Below, one piece after another: positions 55,180 through 62,875 of a stretch of 64,000 bases of DNA. A model generated the notes under the pieces. It had not been told where the DNA came from and did no database searches. It saw nothing but the letters and a program-made list of their open reading frames with translations. Both the position numbers and the translations under genes were made by a program. Source of the DNA: Brucella tritici. Its GTDB lineage: Bacteria; Pseudomonadota; Alphaproteobacteria; Rhizobiales; Rhizobiaceae. Each line of letters opens with the position of its first letter. Position 1 is the first letter of the stretch. The stretch spans positions 1 through 64,000 of the forward strand of contig NZ_CADEAR010000010.1 of NCBI RefSeq assembly GCF_902825325.1, written 5' to 3'.

Positions 55180-55261
55180 AACGGTTTTCGGAAAAGATGC
55201 GCGGTTCAAAACAAATGATTAGAGCGCCGATCTGATCCAATCACTTCGAAACGCGTTCTAA
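55159..55261 (+). repeat. Dispersed palindromic repeat, copy 7, overlapping a gene end
   Basis: AGCGCATCCCGAAAAGTGTG, AAACGGTTTTCGGAAAAG and ATGCGCGGTTCAAAACAAA, then a second hairpin region beginning TTAGAGCGCCGATCTGATCC and ending ACGCGTTCTAATCGG. The first 21 bases encode the C-terminus of the hydrolase gene. Confidence 0.75.
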
Positions 55262-55471
55262 TCGGCTTCCAAAAGAAATTCCGCAGCCGCGTTTCGATAC
55301 GCGGCTGACGATCTGACATGGGCAAAATTGCCTCCATACACATTAATTCATGCGATTATCCTCATGGATATATAGTTTTAAGATGAATTGTCGCATGAAT
55401 TAAAACATCTCATTCTGACTGTAACGATGATCTGGGCGTGACCCGAATTTCTAGATTGCAGAGGCTTTCTG

Positions 55472-56908
55472 ATGCAAAAATCCGATGTGCAGCTTTTCAT
55501 AGGCGGTGAATGGCGTAAAACCGCCAATACGCTTCCAATTATCAACCCTGCGGACGAGACTGAAATCGGGCAGGTTGCGGTCGCGGAACGTGGAGATCTC
55601 GAGGCGGCACTTCAGGCGGCGTGGGACGGTTATCAGATCTGGCGCAATACTTCGCCGGCGAACCGTGCCGCGATCATCATGAAAGCGTCGGCGCTCATGC
55701 GCGAGCGCCAGGAAGAGATCGCACGGGCGATTACGCTGGAAAACGGTAAGCCGATCACTGAAGCCCGGCTTGAGGTTATTCGCGGTTGCGAATTCTTCGA
55801 ATGGGATGCTGGCGAGTGCATTCGTTTCTATGGCCGCGTCATTCCGAGCGCGCCCGGCATTCGCTATATCGTCGTGCATGAGCCTATCGGTCCGGTCGCA
55901 GCATTTGCACCGTGGAATTTCCCGATGAGCCAGCCAGCACGCAAGATTGCAGGCGCTCTGGCCGCCGGTTGCTCCATTATCCTGAAAGCTTCCGAGGAAA
56001 CGCCGACGGCGGTGACGCATATTGCGCGCGCGTTTGAAGATGCGGGCCTGCCTACCGGTGTACTCAATCTGGTTTTCGGCGTTCCTGCCGATATTTCGCA
56101 GTTCCTGATTCCGCGCCCCGAAATTCGGGCGATTGCATTCACCGGATCAACTGCCGTCGGCAAACATCTGACAGAGATTGCTGCGCGCCATATGAAACCG
56201 GCTCTGATGGAACTTGGCGGGCACGCTCCCGTCATCGTTTGCGAGGATGCCGATCCGGTCGTCGCGGGTATCACCTCGGCGCGCCGCAAATACCGCAATT
56301 CCGGCCAGGTATGCACTTCGCCGACACGCTTCTTCGTTCATGAAAGCCATTATGAACGTTTCACTGCGGCTTTCATCGAAACGGCCCAGTCGATCCGCGT
56401 CGGTAATGGCATGGATGAAGGGGTCCAGATGGGTCCCGTTGCCAATGATCGTCGCGTCACGGCGCTGGAAGAACTGGTCAGCGATGCCGAGGCGAAAGGC
56501 GCGAAACTGCTTTTCGGTGGTCGTCGCCTGAAGAATAATGGCTATTTCTTCCCACCGACGGCTCTGGCGGAATTGCCGGACGATGCCCGTGTTATGTCGG
56601 AGGAGCCCTTTGGTCCGCTGGCACTCATCAATCCGGTTGCGTCTCTCGATGCGGCCATTGAAAAGGCAAATTCGCTTCCGTTCGGTCTGGCGGCATATGG
56701 CTTTGCCAGTTCGGCGGAAAATGTGGATCGTCTGATGACGGGGCTGGAAGCTGGAAACGTCTCGATCAATACGCTCGAAGCTTCTGTAGCCGAAACCCCG
56801 TTCGGCGGCGTCAAGGATAGCGGACTTGGCCGCGAAGGCGGAGCCGAAGGGTTGCATCATTATACGGTCGTGAAAAACGTTTCGCACCGTCTGGTGATCA
56901 GTCTCTAA
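55472..56908 (+). CDS. NAD(P)-dependent aldehyde dehydrogenase (SSADH-like)
   Basis: 478-residue aldehyde dehydrogenase. Catalytic C281 (GQVCTSPTRF), general base E247 (LMELGGHAP), N149 in PWNFP, K172 in LKASEETP and the FTGSTAVGK cofactor loop. Closest in style to succinate- or alpha-ketoglutarate-semialdehyde dehydrogenases. Preceded by 290 bases with a repeat and AT-rich promoter-like sequence, so it is its own unit. It could finish the breakdown of a semialdehyde from the 3-hydroxyanthranilate or aldolase branch, but it could equally serve the GntR/SBF-like locus that follows. Confidence 0.87.
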   Translation: MQKSDVQLFIGGEWRKTANTLPIINPADETEIGQVAVAERGDLEAALQAAWDGYQIWRNTSPANRAAIIMKASALMRERQEEIARAITLENGKPITEARLEVIRGCEFFEWDAGECIRFYGRVIPSAPGIRYIVVHEPIGPVAAFAPWNFPMSQPARKIAGALAAGCSIILKASEETPTAVTHIARAFEDAGLPTGVLNLVFGVPADISQFLIPRPEIRAIAFTGSTAVGKHLTEIAARHMKPALMELGGHAPVIVCEDADPVVAGITSARRKYRNSGQVCTSPTRFFVHESHYERFTAAFIETAQSIRVGNGMDEGVQMGPVANDRRVTALEELVSDAEAKGAKLLFGGRRLKNNGYFFPPTALAELPDDARVMSEEPFGPLALINPVASLDAAIEKANSLPFGLAAYGFASSAENVDRLMTGLEAGNVSINTLEASVAETPFGGVKDSGLGREGGAEGLHHYTVVKNVSHRLVISL

Positions 56909-56968
56909 TCAGGCGTATGCCGTTTTTCAAACCCGTCGCCATCGATCACCGGCGGCGGGTAGCTCTTA

Positions 56969-57673
56969 TCAGCTGGATGTAAGGGCCAGCGTGCGGATTG
57001 CTTCCAGATGCGCGCGCATGGCCTGGTGGGCACGGTCGCTTTGCCGTGCCTCGATTGCATCGACGATTGCCAGATGCATCGCGCTTTGCTCTGTCGCGTA
57101 TTCGCGTTTACGGGCCTCCCGAAAGATCGCATCATGTCTGCGCTGCCATGTCGAGCGTCCCCGGACAGAGGCGAGCGAACTGAAGATCGCGGCAAGCAGC
57201 GCATTACCGCTCGAGCGCGCGACTGCCTTGTGAAAGGCATCATCCAAACGTTCATATTCCCGCCAGTCACGAGCCGTACCCGTCGCCAGCGCAAGCTTGC
57301 GCAAGGAGGCGAGATTATCTTGCGTGGCATATTGGGCCGCGGCTGCGGCAAGGGCGGGCTCATAGACCAGCCTTGCATCCATAAGGTCCTGAGCGGATGT
57401 GGATTCGATGATCCGGTCCAGGGGCCGTTCGATGGTCGAGGCGGGCGGGCCCATGAAGGTGCCCTTGCCCTGATGACGCCACACCACGCCTTCGATCTCA
57501 AGCTGCCGTAGCACCTTGCGCGTCGTTTCGCGGCTGCAGCCGAGCGCCGCCGACAAAACACGCTCGGGCGGGATCTTATCCTGCGGGCCGAAATTCTTTT
57601 CCACGAGCAGCTTCCGCATGCGTTGCATCGCTTCGGCGGTCGGCATGCGATCTGTCATCCGGTGGCGCTCCAT
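56969..57673 (-). CDS. GntR-family (FadR/FCD) regulator
   Basis: 234 residues. Winged helix near 12-75 (AMQRMRKLLVEKNFGPQDKIPPERVLSAALGCSRETTRKVLRQL, GVVWRHQGKGTFMG), then FCD domain (DLMDARLVYEPALAAAAAQYA, DDAFHKAVARSSGNALLAAIF, HLAIVDAIEARQSDRAHQAMRAHL). Convergent with the aldehyde dehydrogenase and divergent from the SBF-like transporter; a near-perfect dyad at 57677 sits directly before its start. First ATG has no strong ribosome site; M6 is possible. Confidence 0.85.
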   Translation of the reverse strand: MERHRMTDRMPTAEAMQRMRKLLVEKNFGPQDKIPPERVLSAALGCSRETTRKVLRQLEIEGVVWRHQGKGTFMGPPASTIERPLDRIIESTSAQDLMDARLVYEPALAAAAAQYATQDNLASLRKLALATGTARDWREYERLDDAFHKAVARSSGNALLAAIFSSLASVRGRSTWQRRHDAIFREARKREYATEQSAMHLAIVDAIEARQSDRAHQAMRAHLEAIRTLALTSS

Positions 57674-57676
57674 ACC

Positions 57677-57692
57677 AATTTGTAGACCAATT
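57677..57692. promoter_or_regulatory. GntR-type operator
   Basis: AATTTGT-AG-ACCAATT, seven-base arms with one mismatch, four bases upstream of the GntR start and about 75 bases before the transporter gene. Three GACGAA repeats (57732, 57743, 57758) follow in the same gap. Confidence 0.5.
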
Positions 57693-57766
57693 ACACAGGG
57701 ACCTATCCCCCATGCAACGGTCGGTCAAGTTGACGAATGGCCGACGAACCAATGGTGGACGAATAG

Positions 57767-58744
57767 ATGCGCCTTGATCCTTTTTTGATTCTGATGATCG
57801 CCGCGGTTGTTCTGGCAACTCTCTTTCCGGCGACCGGCAACGCAGCAGACATTGTCAGTATGCTGGGAACTATCGGTGTTGCCCTGCTGTTTTTCGGCCA
57901 CGGAGCGGCCCTGTCTCACAAGGCGATCGTTTCGGGTTTGAAGCAATGGCAATTGCATGGGTTTATTTTCGCGACGACATTTATCGTTTTCCCGTTGATC
58001 GTGCAGCCTTTGCGGCTCGTTCCCGAAAGCATCCTGCCGTCTGATCTGGTCCTTGGCTTCATCTATTTGGGTGTTCTGCCTTCGGCAATTTCAAGCTCTA
58101 TTGCCTATACTGCCATGGCCAGGGGCAATGTGCCTGCTGCGGTCTGCAATTCGGCCGGGTCGAATGTCTTCGGATTGTTGCTGACGCCGCTTCTGATGAC
58201 GATTTTCATGCGTTCGTCCGGGTCTATCGACTTGGGGCAGGCTTTGCGCGATGTAGTGATTGAATTGCTGTTGCCGTTCGGTCTGGGACAAGCCAGCCAT
58301 CGCTGGCTCGGGCCGTTCCTTTCGACGCGAAAGCACTGGCTGGAGAATTACGATCAGTCGGTGATTGTGCTGATCATATATTCGGCTTTCTCCCAATCGG
58401 TCACCGCTGGACTCTGGCAGGTTTTGCCACCATCGGGGCTCATCATGGCAATCGTGCTTTGCGTCGTTCTTCTGGCGGGCGTGATTGGCTTTACGATGGT
58501 TGGCTCGCGCTGGTTGGGCTTTACCCGTGAGGATGAGATTGCGGCTGTATTCTGCGGGTCCAAGAAGAGCCTGGCATCCGGGCTTCCACTCGCTCAGGTC
58601 CTGTTCGCTGGCCTGCCCGGCTTCGGCATGATCGTGTTGCCGATCATGCTCTATAACCAGATCCAGATTCTGGTAGGCGCTGTTCTGGCGCGCCGCTATG
58701 CGATGCGGCTTTCCACAACCGACACAGCCACGCAGACGGGTTGA
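57767..58744 (+). CDS. SBF-like (bile acid:sodium symporter family) transporter
   Basis: 325-residue inner-membrane protein with about ten segments. Family marks: LLFFGHGAALSHKAI, GVLPSAISSSIAYTAMARGNVPAAVCNSAGSNVFGLLLTPLL (the conserved crossover region) and FCGSKKSLASGLPLAQVLF. Members move organic anions, often with sodium. The substrate is not known; control by the divergent GntR regulator and closeness to the aldehyde dehydrogenase suggest a carboxylic acid. Confidence 0.8.
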   Translation: MRLDPFLILMIAAVVLATLFPATGNAADIVSMLGTIGVALLFFGHGAALSHKAIVSGLKQWQLHGFIFATTFIVFPLIVQPLRLVPESILPSDLVLGFIYLGVLPSAISSSIAYTAMARGNVPAAVCNSAGSNVFGLLLTPLLMTIFMRSSGSIDLGQALRDVVIELLLPFGLGQASHRWLGPFLSTRKHWLENYDQSVIVLIIYSAFSQSVTAGLWQVLPPSGLIMAIVLCVVLLAGVIGFTMVGSRWLGFTREDEIAAVFCGSKKSLASGLPLAQVLFAGLPGFGMIVLPIMLYNQIQILVGAVLARRYAMRLSTTDTATQTG

Positions 58745-58746
58745 GC

Positions 58747-59058
58747 ATGGCAAAAGACGAGATGGTACGAGATGGGCCAGCAGAATGGCTGCGCCCATTA
58801 GACAGGCAGCCGCTTGTGATACAAGTTGCGGAGAGCGTGCGGCTTGCGATCCTTGAAGGGCGATGGCGCAGAGGCGAGCGCCTGCCAAACGAGGCTGATC
58901 TGGCCGATGATCTCAAGGTTTCTCGTGCAACCTTGAGAGAGGCAATCGGCATGTTGGTTTTTGCCGGGATTGTCGTGCGTCGGCATGGATCAGGTACATT
59001 TGTTAGAGACGAGAAGCGGGAAGAAAGAGAGAGGGCGGTTAAACCGGCTTCCTTTTAA
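58747..59058 (+). CDS. GntR-type DNA-binding domain protein without effector domain
   Basis: 103 residues: a complete GntR winged helix (VIQVAESVRLAILEGRWRRGERLPNEADLADDLKVSRATLREAIGMLVFAGIVVRRHGSGTFV at 21-85) followed only by a charged tail (RDEKREERERAVKP). FadR-type proteins normally carry a further 130-150 residues. It begins two bases after the SBF-like transporter stop, so it may be cotranscribed. Either a truncated gene or a genuine small repressor. The frame after its stop leads straight into the convergent pdxY gene, so the missing domain is not just shifted downstream. Confidence 0.7.
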   Translation: MAKDEMVRDGPAEWLRPLDRQPLVIQVAESVRLAILEGRWRRGERLPNEADLADDLKVSRATLREAIGMLVFAGIVVRRHGSGTFVRDEKREERERAVKPASF

Positions 59059-59061
59059 CCG
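59036..59061. terminator. Stem-loop between convergent genes
   Basis: CGGTTAAA (59036-59043) pairs with TTTAACCG (59054-59061), overlapping the end of the small GntR gene; followed a few bases on by the pdxY stop on the other strand. No T tract, weak call. Confidence 0.35.
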
Positions 59062-59069
59062 GAACTGCT

Positions 59070-59915
59070 CTAGGAGCAGAGGACGTCGACGACACTCGCA
59101 AGCTGCATGTCCTGCTCACCCGCCTCCATGGTGCGCCGGAGGACTTCGGACACGCTAGCGGCAGCACCGCGCGCAGCCTCGACCAGCGTGTTCCCTCGCG
59201 TAAGTTTGGCGGTCAGAAGGCCTGTGAAAAGGTCGCCGGTCCCGACCGGAACGATCGGCAGGCGCGGTGAGGTCAGTCGCGTGCAGATTTCGTGGTCGAA
59301 GACAATATTTTCGAGCAAGCCGTCTGGCGTGTCCGCCAGATTGCAGCCTGTCACGACCAGCCTTGCGCCGCGAAGCGCCTGCACCTGAGCAGCTGCCATT
59401 TCAAGCACAGGCCAGGACATCACTTCGCTGCGCGCAATAAGACCCAGCTCGAACTGGTTGGGGGTCAACAGATCGGCCAGCGGAACAAGTCTCTCGATGA
59501 TACATTCCACCACCTGATCGGCGACGAAAATGCCCAGATTCATATCGCCCATCACCGGGTCGCAAATGTATTTGATGTCCGGATTGATCTTGCGCGCGCG
59601 TTCGACGAACGCGGCGACAACATCCCCGTTGGCCCGAGAGCCGAGATAGCCAGAAACGATATAGCGGCTTGTTTCAATCAGCCCGCGTTCTTCAACGCCG
59701 CGCAGGAGATCGCCGACGAGTTCGGATTCGAGAACGCGCCCGCGCATGGTTTCGAAATGCGGATTGTTCGACAACAAAGTCGTGGGGACTGCGGCGACAT
59801 TCAACCCATGGGCCTGCATGGGCAGAACCGCAGCACTGTTGCCGACATGCCCGTGCACGACCTGGCTCTGGATTGAAATGATGGAGGTGGTCATTTCCTT
59901 GATTTCTGTAGTCAT
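59070..59915 (-). CDS. pdxY: Pyridoxal kinase
   Basis: 281-residue ribokinase-superfamily enzyme that phosphorylates pyridoxal (and related vitamers) to the 5'-phosphate with ATP. Marks: SIQSQVVHGHVGNSAAVLPMQAHGLNV at the start, YICDPVMGD, LLTPNQFEL and the catalytic PVGTGDLFTGLL near 230. The start at 59915 has AAGGAG and overlaps the BenE-like stop (ATGA), so the two are one operon. Divergent from a MocR/PdxR-type regulator, which fits vitamin B6 salvage. Confidence 0.88.
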   Translation of the reverse strand: MTTEIKEMTTSIISIQSQVVHGHVGNSAAVLPMQAHGLNVAAVPTTLLSNNPHFETMRGRVLESELVGDLLRGVEERGLIETSRYIVSGYLGSRANGDVVAAFVERARKINPDIKYICDPVMGDMNLGIFVADQVVECIIERLVPLADLLTPNQFELGLIARSEVMSWPVLEMAAAQVQALRGARLVVTGCNLADTPDGLLENIVFDHEICTRLTSPRLPIVPVGTGDLFTGLLTAKLTRGNTLVEAARGAAASVSEVLRRTMEAGEQDMQLASVVDVLCS

Positions 59916-61147
59916 TTCGCAGCTCCTTCGCTCATGCTCAGTTCGGCCCGTTCACGGCGCGGCAGGCGACCGTTGAGAACGATAAAGGCAACAAGTCCGA
60001 TTATCAGCCCCCAGAAAGCGCCGCCGATACCGAAGAGACTGATGTTCGCGGCGGACGCCAGAAAGGTGATCAACGCTGCCTCGCGATGCGTGGGGTCAGA
60101 CATTGCACCAGCCAGACTACTTCCTAGCGTGCCCAGCAGGGCCAGACCTGCGAGTGTTGTGATGAAGCTTGCCGGAAATGCCATGAAAACAGCGGCGAGC
60201 GTCACACCGAATATGCCGACGAGAATGTAGAACACGCCCGCTGCAATACCGGCGATCCAGCGCTTTGATGGGTTCTCGTGTGCTTCGGGTCCGGTCGCGA
60301 TCGCCGCCGTGATTGCCGCAATGTTGAAGGCATGCGATCCGAAGGGCGCCATGATGAGCGAACCGAGACCTGTTGCGGTGACGATTGGATTGGCGCTGGT
60401 CTTGAAGCCGTCATTGCGTAGAACCAGCATCCCCGGCATGTACTGCCCCGTCAATGTGATGAGGAACAATGGCAGCGCGACGGATAGCAGGGCATTGAGA
60501 GAGAATTCGGGCATGGTGAAAGCCGGTGCTGCAAATTCCAGCCGCAATCCAGACAGGTCGACCCGGTTTTGCAGAAGCAGAAAGGCCAGTCCGAGCACCA
60601 GAATGCCGACCACAGCATAGCGAGCGGATAGCCGTTTCAAAACGACGTAAGCAACAATCAGCAGTCCGACCAGCAACGGATCAATAGTGGCACCGCCGAA
60701 GGCTCCGATTCCGAATTGCAGAAGGATGCCAGCAAGCAGACCTGCCGCAATACCCGGTGGTATCAGACGGATGACTTTCTCGAAATAGCCCGACACACCG
60801 AGGACAATGAAGGCGAAAGCCGAAATCATGTAGGCACCGATCGCCTCTGCATAGGATGTGGTGGCAAGCGCTGTGACAAGAAAGGCAGCGGCTGGGGTCG
60901 ACCAGGCGGTAATGATCGGCTCACGATAGTGCCAGCTAAGGTAAAGGCCGGTCAGGCCGACGCCGATAGAGACTGACCAGACCCAGGAGGCCGTCAGTTC
61001 CGGGCTCAATTCCGCGACCTTTGCAGCCTGAAAAACAAGAATAAATGTGCCGCCATAGTTGACGATGACGGAGATCAGCCCGGCCACAATGGGATGGGTA
61101 AGATCGCTCAAGCGGATTTTTGATGTTGATGCACGGGATGAAACCAT
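59912..61147 (-). CDS. BenE-family transporter, candidate vitamin B6 importer
   Basis: 411-residue inner-membrane protein with about twelve segments. BenE marks: GLISVIVNYGGTFILVFQAA, WSTPAAAFLVT, PPGIAAGLLAGILLQFGIGA, APFGSHAFNIAAITAAIATGPEAH and the late LFGIGGAFWGLIIG. BenE proteins are annotated as benzoate:proton symporters, but no benzoate gene is near. Being in an operon with pyridoxal kinase under a PdxR-like regulator, uptake of pyridoxal or pyridoxine is the better inference. Start ATG 61147 follows AGGAGG; the 64-codon extension runs into the regulator gene. Confidence 0.82.
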   Translation of the reverse strand: MVSSRASTSKIRLSDLTHPIVAGLISVIVNYGGTFILVFQAAKVAELSPELTASWVWSVSIGVGLTGLYLSWHYREPIITAWSTPAAAFLVTALATTSYAEAIGAYMISAFAFIVLGVSGYFEKVIRLIPPGIAAGLLAGILLQFGIGAFGGATIDPLLVGLLIVAYVVLKRLSARYAVVGILVLGLAFLLLQNRVDLSGLRLEFAAPAFTMPEFSLNALLSVALPLFLITLTGQYMPGMLVLRNDGFKTSANPIVTATGLGSLIMAPFGSHAFNIAAITAAIATGPEAHENPSKRWIAGIAAGVFYILVGIFGVTLAAVFMAFPASFITTLAGLALLGTLGSSLAGAMSDPTHREAALITFLASAANISLFGIGGAFWGLIIGLVAFIVLNGRLPRRERAELSMSEGAAK

Positions 61148-61193
61148 CCTGGGAAACCTCCTGGGAATCGAGGCGCATGGCCGACAAGATGTC

Positions 61194-61224
61194 TTGACAA
61201 TTAGTCGTTTAATGGCCTGATAAT
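61194..61224 (+). promoter_or_regulatory. Promoter-like element of the MocR/PdxR gene
   Basis: TTGACA (61194-61199) and GATAAT (61219-61224) with a 19-base spacer, in the 109-base divergent gap. MocR-family regulators often bind direct repeats here; GGCCTGA and GGACCAGACC are possible half-sites. Confidence 0.4.
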
Positions 61225-61256
61225 CCCATCCATTTTTCCATTTAGGACCAGACCAT

Positions 61257-62747
61257 TTGTTCAAGCACTCCCAACTTGAATCTGTGAAGGCGTGGATTGC
61301 CCATCCCGCCCATGCGGCCATGCCGCTCCACGCCCGCATTCAACGATCGATCAGGCAATTGATCGTTGATGGGGCGCTTGGACCGGGAAAGGCGCTTCCG
61401 GCTTCGCGTGGTCTCGCCAAATCGCTGGGCGTGTCCCGAGACACGATTGAGGCGGCCTATGCGCAGCTGCATGCGGAGGGCTTCATCGACCGTCGGATAG
61501 GCAGCGGCAGCTTTGTGGCGCAGATAACGGAATTCACGCCCGGACACAGCGTTTCCCAGCGCGATGCGCTTTTGCGCAATCAGGCGCCCAATCTGAGCAA
61601 GCGCGGCGCGATCATGTTTCGCAGCGGTGGTGTGCGTGAGCTGCTGGCACCGCGGCCTTTCGCTCATGGTGTTCCCGAAACCCGGAACTTCCCGCTTCCG
61701 CTGTGGGAGCGTCTGGAGCGGCAGGTGTTGAAGGAAATCGGTACGCAGGCCTTGCTCCATGGCCATCCGCAGGGAACCGAGCCTTTGCGACGCGCCGTCG
61801 CCGAATACATGAACCTGGAACGCGGCGGCCGTGCGACGCCGGACAGGGTGCTGATCCTCACCAGCTCGCAACAGGCGCTGACTATATGCGCAAACATGCT
61901 GTTCGATCCCGGTGGCCGGATCTTCATCGAGGATCCCGCCTATTACGGCGCACGCAAAGCGTTCGATGCCGCTGGACTTGAAGCCATCCCGGTCGGTGTG
62001 GATGACCAGGGCATTGTGATCGAGCGGATGGTAAGCGAAACGAGTAAAGCCAAGGCCGTGTTTCTCACGCCTTCGCACCAGTTTCCAACCGGTGCGACCC
62101 TGTCACTGGATCGTCGCCTGGCACTGATCGAATGGGCCGCCCGCCAGCAGGCATGGATTATCGAGGATGATTACGACAGCGAGTTTCACTACGCTGGCAA
62201 ACCGACGGCCTGTGTGCAGGGCCTCGACCGGCATGACCGGACAATCTATATCGGCACTTTCACCAAATCACTCTTTCCGGGCCTGCGTATCGGCTACATG
62301 GTTTTGCCGCCGCAACTGGTCAAACCGATGACCGTTGCGCGCACCCTGCTCGACGGGCATTCCGCACCAATAGCGCAGTTGACGCTTGCCCGGTTCATGG
62401 AGGGCGGACATTTCGGCGTACATGTCCGGTCTATGCGCGGCATCTATGCCGAACGGCGTGATGTACTGGCGGGACTGATCGAAAAACATCTGGCGGATTT
62501 CGTTGAGCCACAAGTACCTGCCGGAGGGTTGCAAATGTCTTGCGTGCTCACCGGCGACCTTTCGGAACGCAATGCCGTAACGGCTGCCCAGCGCGTCGGA
62601 ATCGAGCTCCTCGGCTTGTCCGGGCTCTATGCTAAGGGTGGTGGAAAGGCTGGTTTTCTGATGGGATTTGCAGCTTACACACCGACGGAAATCGAAATCG
62701 CGGTCAAAAAACTGGCAAGGGCTTTTCAGGCGGCCGTGAAACCATAA
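61257..62747 (+). CDS. MocR/PdxR-type PLP-dependent regulator
   Basis: 496-residue fusion: GntR winged helix near 20-90 (PLHARIQRSIRQLIVDGALGPGKALPASRGLAKSLGVSRDTIEAAYAQL) and a fold-type I aminotransferase domain from about 135, with PLP-binding K337 in GTFTKSLFPGLR and DDYDSEF upstream of it. Such proteins sense pyridoxal phosphate and control B6 genes. Divergent from benE-like and pdxY. Start is a TTG at 61257 (AGGA ten bases upstream); GTG 61284 is an alternative. Confidence 0.87.
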   Translation: MFKHSQLESVKAWIAHPAHAAMPLHARIQRSIRQLIVDGALGPGKALPASRGLAKSLGVSRDTIEAAYAQLHAEGFIDRRIGSGSFVAQITEFTPGHSVSQRDALLRNQAPNLSKRGAIMFRSGGVRELLAPRPFAHGVPETRNFPLPLWERLERQVLKEIGTQALLHGHPQGTEPLRRAVAEYMNLERGGRATPDRVLILTSSQQALTICANMLFDPGGRIFIEDPAYYGARKAFDAAGLEAIPVGVDDQGIVIERMVSETSKAKAVFLTPSHQFPTGATLSLDRRLALIEWAARQQAWIIEDDYDSEFHYAGKPTACVQGLDRHDRTIYIGTFTKSLFPGLRIGYMVLPPQLVKPMTVARTLLDGHSAPIAQLTLARFMEGGHFGVHVRSMRGIYAERRDVLAGLIEKHLADFVEPQVPAGGLQMSCVLTGDLSERNAVTAAQRVGIELLGLSGLYAKGGGKAGFLMGFAAYTPTEIEIAVKKLARAFQAAVKP

Positions 62748-62875
62748 TTTTTTCAGCAGACGCCGCATTTGCCAGCCTTGTTAAACTCCAATAATCTCAC
62801 AAGACTTAATAATATTATGATTATCAGTTGGGTCGATACTCTGTCTGAACAGCGGCTGATACCGGGATGCAATTT

